Below are positions 14,481 through 20,408 of a stretch of 64,000 nucleotides of DNA, one piece after another. The notes below the pieces were generated by a model, which was not told where the DNA came from, ran no database searches, and was given only the letters and a program-made list of their open reading frames with translations. The first letter of the stretch is position 1; each line of letters opens with the position of its first letter. The position numbers were made by a program, and so were the translations under genes. Source of the DNA: Neocallimastix lanati (nom. inval.) (lineage: Eukaryota > Neocallimastigomycota > Neocallimastigomycetes > Neocallimastigales > Neocallimastigaceae); the NCBI GenBank assembly GCA_016946835.1, contig JACVTC010000042.1, positions 848,001-912,000 of the forward strand. Reading direction: 5' to 3'.

Positions 14481-16478
14481 AATACTACTACTAATAATAA
14501 TAATAATAATAATATATATATTTATATTATTTTTATATTTCTTTTTACTTTAATTATTCAAACTATGCAATGTAATGATGTATTTACCTGGTCCAGTAAA
14601 ACCAGTGAAGGAACTGAACGTTTGTTCAGTAGTAGAATCTTTACAAATACCCCCGTTGTTACAGAGAAGTTCCATGATTTTGCTTTCATCTGGTTCGCTC
14701 GTGGATCCATCGGACTTTGGAAAATCTTTATCGCCCTTTTCCATGACTCGGTTCTTGGTGGCATCCACATACACATATTTAAGACTATTGGTATACGTAG
14801 AATTAAGGTTGACGATCTTATCCTCGATACTGACAATAGCATACTTTTCATTACTACCTGAAATACCAAAGATATTTTCTGTGGGTTTCGCATTCTTGTA
14901 TACCAAATAATTACCTTTCGTATTTCCATTTAGTTCCACAACCGAGGCCGTTCCACCAACGTAGTTGAGACAGAGTGAAGGAGTGATATCGCCCGATTTC
15001 ATAAAGAGTTTTCCTATATTATCAGCATTACATGCATTTCTTGAGTCTGGAATACTTTCTTTAATGCATTTTAGGGAGCCATTGGTGATACTACAGGAAT
15101 AAACGGTTTTTTGATCAACGAAATAATAACCGACCCCGGTTTGTTCCGCACAACTCTTGGTTTCCTCTCCAGAGCAGTAGTAGAGACTACCACTACCGCC
15201 AGGGCTAGTAATTAAAGTATGATCTTGCTTATTCACAAGATAATAAACATTACTGATACCTATATATACATTAGACATTAGGCATCGAAAATGGCGAGAA
15301 TTCGAATTAACAATTTAAAGAAACAAATAAATTATTATTAAAAACGATATATTATTTCACAATTTGGAAAATACAAATATGTAAAGAAAAAAAAATATCT
15401 TTCTCTTAAAAAGTGTAAACTTACAATTAATTGGATTACTGACATCACAATCTAACAAGGATAAATGAAAGAATGGTCAATGATATAAAATACAAAATTA
15501 AAAATAAAAAATAGTTAAATTTAGTTAATAAACATTATTGTTTTATTTTATATATATATATATATTTATGAATAGGAATGATAATACATACCAGTATCTG
15601 CAGAATAAACAGAACCTATTTGGTTCCCTATAAAAAGGAAGCCAAGGAGGCTTTTTTTTTTTTTTAAATAGATAGAAATATATTATTTATAAAAGAAATT
15701 TTATTAGTTTAATAAACCTACTTATTAATTATTAGTTGATAAATTAAGTAATCACATTTTTTTTTAATATAAGTGTCAATGAATATTAATAATTATTCGT
15801 TTAAGGTATAGAGATTTTATTAATAGTTATTTCCAAATTTTCACATATTTATTATTAATTATCACCTATCATACATTTATACTTTTTTATAATATAATTA
15901 CTTTATGTTTCTAGTTATTGATCATTATTACTTAATTGAACTATATTTAATTAATATTATTATTAAATATTACTATTCATCACTACTAATAAAAAAGATC
16001 CATCTAAAACGACCAAAAAAATTTTAATTACAATTTGAATTATTATTATTATATTAAACATTGGTTAACTATTTATTAATTATTATTTTTTTATTATTGA
16101 TTTATTTATTGATTTATTTACTTATTTATTTATTTATTTATTTATTAATTTATTTATATATTTTATTTATTTTGTTATTATTTTTATTTTTATAATTAAT
16201 TTTTTTTTATTTAAATGAAATTTTTATAAATTAAAGTTTAATTAAATATTAATTAAACTATATTAATTAAGCTTTAATAATTATCCGTGATAAATTAAAT
16301 ATTATATTTTAAAGTTTAACGATATTAAATCTTATAACATTATTAATTATTAAATGTTAATTATAAAATAAATTGATATTTTTCTCTATTATTTAAAGTT
16401 TATTTAAATATTAACTTTATTCAATATTGAAATTAAACCAGTATTCTTTGCCTACCTAATTATTTTTTTAGTAAACAT
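2072..16478 (-). CDS. Gene C: secreted Cys-rich repeat protein, scaffoldin-like (18 exons, about 2,664 aa)
   Basis: This is the leftmost of three tandem paralogues. Joining exons C1-C18 gives 7,995 nt in one frame with a single terminal stop. All 17 introns are phase 1. Residues 1-25 form a signal peptide (Lys-Lys, then a Leu/Phe/Ile core ending Ser-Ala). The rest is a run of about 15 modules of the type C-x(4-7)-C...GY...C...GK-L/I...LC-L/I/V, one or two per exon, ending in a small Cys-rich tail (CTGSTCTQGVCT). Exons 1-8 match genes A and B in order and length, while exons 9-18 differ and look like internally multiplied cassettes. No enzyme domain or C-terminal membrane helix is visible. By resemblance to the large repeat scaffoldins of anaerobic fungal cellulosomes I infer an extracellular scaffold. 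A general adhesin or surface-coat protein is the main alternative. Confidence 0.8.
2352..2654 (-). CDS. Gene C exon 17
   Basis: This 303-nt exon (residues about 2521-2621) starts VVGYYMTTAAGVIETASG. It carries the shorter GYY-x(n)-C type of module (AGYYLNAALPDHLILC ... CQLKTGED, KYIGCSDAPVCSIANG) that dominates exons 9 and 10 of genes A and B. This suggests the 3' part of gene C keeps a shrunken version of that region. Confidence 0.8.
2940..3464 (-). CDS. Gene C exon 16
   Basis: This 525-nt exon (residues about 2346-2520) starts MENGKKYIVNSVVYEYSN, like exon 6 (ENGKNYVV). Its module is IYSCDSNGDCTKNYGYIVAG ... DVKINGSKIQLCIP, closer in its second half to exon 8 (KIKLNGSKL in A8). It ends VIVEDPG before GTAATT. 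The Met at its start is created by splicing and is not an initiation site. Confidence 0.8.
3573..4013 (-). CDS. Gene C exon 15
   Basis: This 441-nt exon (residues about 2199-2345) starts IAANGVYGINQGNG, resembling the NGDYVIK head of exon 7. It holds one module (LYYCEVTGHTCYRTYGYFKA ... CSGNVGSLLTGQNKLCIN), then YVINVGAGNVFSGSI and IVVKAIKNAFIWNTFE, before 5' splice site GTAAAT. Confidence 0.8.
4086..4371. repeat. (AAAAT)n pentanucleotide arrays in gene C intron 14
   Basis: Two blocks of perfect pentanucleotide repeat (about 4086-4266 and 4296-4371) are separated by a short unique spacer containing AGTACAGATTGAATAAAA. The same spacer followed by the same pentanucleotide occurs in intron 6 of this gene (about 12430-12455). 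The reading frame of Phe/Ile/Leu/Tyr codons across this block is an artefact of the repeat. Confidence 0.9.
4533..4940 (-). CDS. Gene C exon 14
   Basis: This 408-nt exon (residues about 2063-2198) starts VGGPLVINLTTMKDQS, similar to the exon 11 head. It holds one module (LYNCEKNGICKRTTGYIKD ... CTSNIGKVDSDNQYLICG), a YLIYDGASNYLFIRT segment, and ends ESITGASS before GTAAGT. The true exon begins 32 nt upstream of the first internal ATG. Confidence 0.8.
5050..5150. repeat. (AAAAAT)n microsatellite in gene C intron 13
   Basis: About 100 bp of a hexanucleotide AAAAAT array lies within the intron between exons 13 and 14. On the sense strand of gene C it reads (ATTTTT)n, and it enlarges the pyrimidine-rich part of the intron. 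Confidence 0.85.
5243..5764 (-). CDS. Gene C exon 13
   Basis: This 522-nt exon (residues about 1889-2062) starts AQNGKTYILKLGEEYKEY, recalling ENGKNYVV at the head of exon 6. It holds one module: LFNCASGTCTPTVGYVKS, KDVADIGRLESDGSLCLV, and the tail YILTGAHSTGSIFGAY ... IVVHATDKSYALSSG. Intron 13 downstream carries a hexanucleotide microsatellite. Confidence 0.8.
5913..6347 (-). CDS. Gene C exon 12
   Basis: This 435-nt exon (residues about 1744-1888) starts KTLPAGVHVFEISSSKE. It has one module with LYSCTETDCSNTKGYAKIGD, CAGNSFGKVYA and KLCLGNG, and closes ILIKSVKNKLILDSKTG. It fits phase 1 on both sides (TTA A before; ACT G after). Confidence 0.8.
6733..7164 (-). CDS. Gene C exon 11
   Basis: This 432-nt exon (residues about 1600-1743) starts GITNGINIINLSTIEVVD. 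It has one module (LYDCDSTTKVCRETYGYIKS ... CTSSEIGLLYDTSSAKLCN) and ends IVIEVGTNYMILS before 5' splice site GTAAGT. Its head resembles exon 5 heads (GINVVKIG in gene A), suggesting derivation from an exon-5-like cassette. Confidence 0.8.
7488..8144 (-). CDS. Gene C exon 10
   Basis: This 657-nt exon (residues about 1381-1599) begins NITLPSCPETCSDG. It has a short Cys-rich head and then one full module: LMFECDADKKCTTVSGYAKI, a Cys-containing spacer, ENIGKLLSDGKLCVK, and a YVIYPSTGNEVINAY tail. The 5' splice site is GTAAAAT. Exons from here to C16 have no positional counterpart in genes A and B. Confidence 0.8.
8395..8859 (-). CDS. Gene C exon 9
   Basis: This 465-nt exon (residues about 1226-1380) begins DIGYFLIKG, like B9 (DVGFYLIKN). 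It then departs from A9 and B9 and ends like the tails of A10 and B10 (TYICVDDDTLE ... NYSCEDGVCKEGDEAPDS). It therefore looks like the head of a gene A/B exon 9 joined to the tail of exon 10, with the long middle absent. Confidence 0.8.
8860..10568 (-). other. Gene C intron 8 (1.7 kb) with TTA microsatellite
   Basis: This intron is 1,709 bp, against 544 bp and 258 bp at the same position in genes A and B. It contains a plus-strand (TTA)n-like microsatellite at about 9240-9640 and otherwise A/T-rich sequence with no supported exon. The extra length could come from microsatellite expansion or from an unrecognised insertion. Confidence 0.6.
9240..9640. repeat. (TTA)n-type microsatellite inside intron 8 of gene C
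   Basis: Imperfect trinucleotide TTA/ATT array of about 400 bp, with an uninterrupted core near 9424-9491. It gives rise to a spurious plus-strand reading frame of Tyr/Leu/Ile homopolymers, which is not a gene. Confidence 0.85.
10569..11087 (-). CDS. Gene C exon 8
   Basis: This 519-nt exon (residues about 1053-1225) matches A8 (492 nt) and B8 (504 nt). It starts SENANYLIPFG, well upstream of the first internal Met. It carries one module in which the second half is LLQCNSGKCTDLVGYILV, IYKCTGGSCN and GKFTVSQ. It ends LPTPG, the same end as in A8 (NPTPG). Downstream is an unusually long intron of about 1.7 kb. Confidence 0.85.
11349..12305 (-). CDS. Gene C exon 7 (two modules)
   Basis: This 957-nt exon (residues about 734-1052) has exactly the length of B7. 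It starts near NGDYVIKVDN and holds two modules: LLDCAVTGECHRTYGYYKA with GKLLKDDKLCVV, and ILKCLDNVCGKVSGYTKS with GKIILKEGVKTICLG. It closes with KLIKFTSDYIVVDDSFEG, nearly the same closing motif as A7 and B7. Confidence 0.85.
12361..12456. repeat. (AAAAT)n tract and shared spacer in gene C intron 6
   Basis: About 45 bp of pentanucleotide AAAAT repeat is followed by a spacer containing AGTACAGATTGAATAAAA and a second short AAAAT run. It is a shortened copy of the arrangement in intron 14 (4086-4371). The two introns therefore look homologous. Confidence 0.75.
12557..13537 (-). CDS. Gene C exon 6 (two modules)
   Basis: This 981-nt exon (residues about 407-733) matches A6 (1,020 nt) and B6 (1,005 nt). 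It opens with ENGKNYVV and carries two full modules: LYNCRDGKCKETYGYLRS with GELCIK, and LFNCENTGICTKINGYAR with GEVVTDGARNFFCIN. It ends TYP followed by A, with 5' splice site GTATGT, aligning with TYEG at the end of A6. Confidence 0.85.
13785..14222 (-). CDS. Gene C exon 5
   Basis: This 438-nt exon (residues about 261-406) begins GVYILKIDAG and corresponds to A5 (456 nt) and B5 (402 nt). It contains one module (YKCDAQVNCEKISGYAW ... GRLGLVYTDS ... HICME) and the terminal motif KIFKMTDDYGIIDEDYKG, shared with the ends of many other exons. Its 5' splice site is GTGAAT, less usual than the GTAA-type sites of its neighbours. Confidence 0.8.
14334..14515. repeat. (AAT)n/(ACT)n microsatellite in gene C intron 4
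   Basis: Trinucleotide array of AAT units with interspersed ACT units, between exons 4 and 5 of gene C. It produces a spurious plus-strand frame of poly-Ile/Leu, which is rejected as a gene. Confidence 0.85.
14588..15259 (-). CDS. Gene C exon 4
   Basis: This 672-nt exon (residues about 37-260) corresponds to A4 (645 nt) and B4 (681 nt). It carries one module with LYYCSGEETKSC, the aromatic GYYFV, CNADNIGKLF and SLCLNY, then a strongly conserved block (GNYLVYKNA, ENIFGISG, LKYVYVDA). It ends in a second Cys pair (LLCNNGGICK). It is bounded by TATAG at the 3' splice site and GTAAATA at the 5' splice site. Confidence 0.85.
15425..15451 (-). CDS. Gene C exon 3 (micro-exon)
   Basis: This 27-nt micro-exon is flanked by TTAG and GTAAGT. 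It encodes CDVSNPIN between two codons split by introns, giving D-C-D-V-S-N-P-I-N-C in the spliced protein. Genes A and B have 30-nt equivalents with the same Cys spacing, differing by one codon. It supplies the first two cysteines of the mature protein. Confidence 0.75.
15592..15650 (-). CDS. Gene C exon 2 (signal-peptide core)
   Basis: This 59-nt exon completes the split Ser codon and encodes LLGFLFIGNQIGSVYSADT, the hydrophobic core and cleavage region of the signal peptide. It ends GATACTG before 5' splice site GTATGT. Its length is identical in genes A and B (59 nt) and the LLG-LFIGN core is conserved in all three. Cleavage is predicted near Ser-Ala (residues 24-25). Confidence 0.8.
16456..16478 (-). 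CDS. Gene C exon 1 (start codon)
   Basis: This 23-nt exon encodes MFTKKII plus the first two bases (AG) of a Ser codon, followed by the 5' splice site GTAGGC. It is supported by the equivalent exons of genes A and B, which encode MYTKKIF and MFTRKIF and are cut at the same base. The exon is far too short to be found as an ORF. Intron 1 is about 805 bp. Confidence 0.8.
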
Positions 16479-18093
16479 TTATAGCTTAAAAGTAAAAAAT
16501 TCCTGTATTAATAATTAAAAATTAAAAAAACAGAAATAAAAAACAAAAAGAAAATGAAAAAAAAAAAAAAACAAAATTTAAATAATATTAAATTGTAATA
16601 ATAATATTAATAAAAAAAAAAAAAAAAAAGTCAAAACGTTAAAAGCACTACAGTATATACAATAAAATATGCTTTTAGTATTGATAAAAATGACTTTTAC
16701 TAATTTTTGAAATTTCAACTCATTTCAACAAAATTTATATTTCTGAAAATTTTAAAGTTTTTTAAAAATATAACAAAGTATCAATAGAATTAATAAAAAT
16801 AAATTTTAATATAAAAAATTTTTTTGGTTTGGTTATTTTAGTATCAAAATAAATATTTTTTTTTGAAATCATAAATTTTAATTTGAAATTTCAATTACAT
16901 TTTTTTTTTTTTTAATTGAAGTACTTTATTAACAGAGCAATTCCTTTGCTATAATAATTAAATAAATAAATAAAAAGAATACATAATAAATTTTTAAAAT
17001 ATATAATAAAAGTTTTTTTTTTTTTTGAAAATTAGTAATTATGAATGTTGATGATGAGATCTCAATTTTTTTTTATTAAAATTTTGGCTTACCATATTCA
17101 AAAAATAAAATAAAGTAAAAAGAGGTTAGGCTGAATGTAATATTATTTATAGGATTAAGTTTTTTATTACTAAAATTTTGATAAATAATAATAATATATA
17201 TAATTATTTTTTTTATTAATAAAAAAAAAATAAAAAAAATAAAAAAGATATATAAAAGTTAATATTTAATAATTAATACAATAAATAAAGAATAAAAAAT
17301 AAAAATATATATAATACTTTACTTTTGAAATGTTAATTAATATATTCGATTTTAATTTTAAATTAATTATTTAATTCATATTCTCAATTATAATCTTAAT
17401 TACAATTTAAAATAAATTTTATAAATTTAAAGATCTCAATTTCAATTAACTTTATCATTTTTTTTTTTTTTTTTTTTATATTTTATTTTCTTTGAATTGC
17501 TTTTATCATAAATTATTAAATAAATAATAATATTTTATTATAATAATTAGTTATATTTAAAATATTTTGAATATAACTAATTTTAATAATATTGTATTTT
17601 TACTAATTCATTAATATTCAAGTAAATCACAAAGAATATTTTATTATATATTATCAATAATACTATTATTTACTATTGCTTAATAAAGTTTTTATTTATC
17701 ATATTATTTATTGAAGTAAAAATATAATAAAATGATATAAAATATTAAATATTTATTACTATATAATTTAATTTTTATTATTTATTATATATTCTTTATT
17801 TAAAATATTTTTATTATAATAAATATTGTATTGGAATTGTCATTCTTTATAATTTTTTTTTTTTAAATGAATATGATAAAGATAAGTTATTATATTGTAT
17901 GTAAATTTTTTCTTAAATGTAAAAAATTTTTTATAAAATTATAAATATTTTTTTTTCTTTTTCTTTTTTTCTTTTTTGATAATAAAGATAAAACATGGAA
18001 TAGTAAATAAAAAGTCTTTTTCTCTTAAAGTCGAATTATTTTAATTATTAAACATAGCTAAATTTTAGTTATTAATAATTAAATTTTAAATTA
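16479..18093. other. Intergenic region between genes B and C, with gene C upstream region
   Basis: About 1.6 kb of A/T-rich DNA upstream of gene C. It holds the conserved promoter-like block at 16709-16758. A shared motif near 16651-16684 (AGTATATACAAT..., then TTTTAGTATT) is found at the same place upstream of gene A (44349-44382). I see no gene in it. Confidence 0.6.
16709..16758 (-). promoter_or_regulatory. Conserved upstream element with TATA-like core, gene C
   Basis: This block of about 50 bp lies 231-280 bp upstream of the gene C ATG. It is nearly identical to blocks upstream of genes A and B. On the sense strand it contains ATATAAATTT, followed toward the gene by TTGAAATGAGTTGAAATTTC. 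Conservation in otherwise drifting A/T-rich DNA supports a shared promoter or regulator site. Confidence 0.6.
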
Positions 18094-18165
18094 TTAGAAG
18101 CATACGCCAGCTGAGCATTTAGGATCATTACGACATACAATCCATTGGATCTTCAACGTTGCAAT
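18094..18165 (-). pseudogene. Candidate terminal exon of gene B with a frame conflict
   Basis: This sequence begins right after TGTAG and reads ATTGCAACGTTGAAG..., a clear relative of micro-exon 3 (C3 and A3). Spliced from a phase-1 donor it gives D-C-N-V-E-D-P-M-D-C and then stops at 18128-18130. In the next frame the downstream part reads CRNDPKCSAGVCF and TAA at 18094-18096, which matches the Cys-rich C-termini of genes A and C. The two halves are one base out of register. It may be the decayed last exon of gene B, or a sequencing indel may explain the shift. Confidence 0.5.
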
Positions 18166-18227
18166 CTACAGAAATGTTAAATATTAATATAAGATAAATA
18201 TGAAAAATGTAGAATAAAAGTAAACTC

Positions 18228-18291
18228 TTACAACCTGATATAATATAATTTTACTTTATTAAAAGTGAAATTATATTATATCAGGTTGTAA
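18228..18291. repeat. 64-bp inverted repeat (fold-back hairpin)
   Basis: Arms 18228-18257 and 18262-18291 are reverse complements over 30 bp with one mismatch and a 4-nt loop. The arms begin TTACAACCTGATATAATATA. The hairpin lies 60 bp upstream (on the minus strand) of the candidate terminal exon of gene B. It could be a small fold-back insertion, or it could form an RNA stem within the last intron. Confidence 0.85.
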
Positions 18292-19350
18292 AATTTTCCC
18301 TTTTCAAACAAAGTCAAAAATTATTAATTTTTATATATCTATTTTATATATTATATTTTACAATTATTCTATGTTTATTATCATTTTTTATTTTATAAGT
18401 TATAAAAACTTTTTTTAATTATTTTATTTTAATTTCATATATAAAATATAATAATTATTAATTATATACCTAATAATTATTATTTAATACTATCTTTAGA
18501 AAATAATTATTAGTTATGAGTTTTAATATTCATAAATATTAAATAATAAAAACAGAAGAAATAATAATATTATTATTATTATTTAATGTTAATTTTTACT
18601 CTAAAAAAATTGTTATGTAATATATATGTAATTATTTATTATTAATAATATTTATTACTGATCCTTCTGTTTTTAGTATGAATTATTAAAAAAAAAAAAT
18701 AAATAATAATAATAATAATAATAATAATTATTATTACTTAAATAAAATTATATATATTAATAATAAACTAAATAATAAAATATATAAAGTAAATAATAAA
18801 ATATATATAGTAAATAAAAAAATTATATATATTTTATAATAAATAATAAAATTATATATATTCATATATTAAATAATAAATAACAATAAAGTAATAGTAA
18901 TAATAATATTTTTAATAAATAATAATTATAAATTTATTAATGAATAAATAATTATTAATTAGATAATTTTATTTTATTTAATAATAAACTATATTTATAT
19001 TATAATTAATAAAGTTATTAATTTTTTTATTTTTGTATCTTATTTATTATTATATTAATTTATATTAATTTATATTTTTTATATATTAATATTTTAAATA
19101 TAAGTAAAGTTTATATTTCCATATGTTAAAATATCATTAATTACTAAAATTAAATGTATAAAATTAAATTAAATAAATAATATTTATATAATATAAATCT
19201 ATATAAAATTATAATATAGATAAATTTAATAGAGTAATTTAAATTAATGTAGTTTTAGAATCACTCTTCACTAAAGTTTTTAATAAAGATAATTATTATT
19301 ATTGTTATTATTATTATTATTATTATTTACTATTTTAATTATCATTTATA

Positions 19351-19383
<33 letters not shown>

Positions 19384-19564
19384 TTAATATATAATTCCCT
19401 AATATAAAATTAATGATATAATAAATAATTAAATAAAAACTTTTAAAAACTAAATTTAAACTTAAAAAAATACATAATTATTAATTAATAACAAAACAAA
19501 ATAATTAATAATTAAAAATGATTAAAAAAAGTATTTATTATAATTTTATTTTTTAATTATTTTT

Positions 19565-19655
19565 TATTTTAATGTATATTATATATAAACGATTTAATTA
19601 TTTTTTTTTATTTTAATGTATATTATATATAAACGATTTAATTATTTTTTTTTTT
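19565..19655. repeat. Tandem duplication, 44-bp period
   Basis: A segment beginning AATGTATATTATATATAAAC and running through GATTTAATTATTTTTTTT occurs at 19571 and again at 19615. The two copies are essentially identical and adjacent, which indicates a recent tandem duplication. Confidence 0.85.
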
Positions 19656-19842
19656 TTTAAATATGAATAATAAATAATTTATCATTTTATTCATTATTAT
19701 TATTACTTCGATCATTAGTATGATTCTATCTTGCTAATATTACTAATTAAAATATGAAATAATGAATATGGAAATTTTATTCATGATACATAAATTTATC
19801 AGTAATGATTCTTTTTTTTATGCTATTTTAATGTTGGATAAA

Positions 19843-19903
<61 letters not shown>

Positions 19904-20061
19904 TAATATTTTTATTTATAATCGTAGTAATAAAAGTTGTTAAATAATATAAGTTAAACCTTTATAAATAAATAATTTGGTCTTTTTTTTAAAAAAATTA
20001 TAATAAAATATAATGATAATTTTGATAAGTGAAATTTAACTTTATAATTTATAATATTTTT

Positions 20062-20265
20062 TTTTGTAGATATTAGTTTTATTTTTAAGGTTTTTTAAAA
20101 TATTAATTGTTGATTGTTGAAAGTATCTGAAATAGTATGAAATTCTTCTTTGAAAATATAATATTTTTTTTATAGATACTAGATTAATTGTAAAGGATTT
20201 TTAAAATAATTAATTGTTGATTGCTGGATATATCTGAAATAGTAAGAATTTTTCTTGGAAAAAAT
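20062..20265. repeat. Diverged tandem repeat, about 105-bp period
   Basis: Two adjacent related segments (about 20062-20160 and 20165-20265) share TAGATA, TTAATTGTTGATTG and TATCTGAAATAGTA in the same order. The copies are clearly diverged. No coding function is apparent. Confidence 0.7.
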
Positions 20266-20408
20266 AATAGAACAAGATTTTCTTTTATATATCTCTGGAG
20301 TTTATTATCAATTTCCAGCTAGATAAGACAAAATATAAATATAAAAATGAAAATTTAAATATCAAATAAAAAAAATTAATTAGTGATTTATGCTAAAAAA
20401 GACATGTT

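Larger units (their letters stand above)
18300..20408. other. Gene-free A/T-rich DNA 3' of the EGN-repeat exon
   Basis: About 2.1 kb of A/T-rich DNA lies between the stop at the end of the EGN-repeat exon and the candidate terminal exon. It contains a 48-nt poly(T) run (19845-19892), TTA runs near 19300-19385, and two direct duplications listed separately. If gene B splices to 18165 it is an intron; otherwise it is 3' flanking DNA. Confidence 0.5.

Noticed and set aside
14251-14553. 100-codon plus-strand frame of poly-Ile/Leu
   Set aside because: It is translated AAT microsatellite in intron 4 of gene C.
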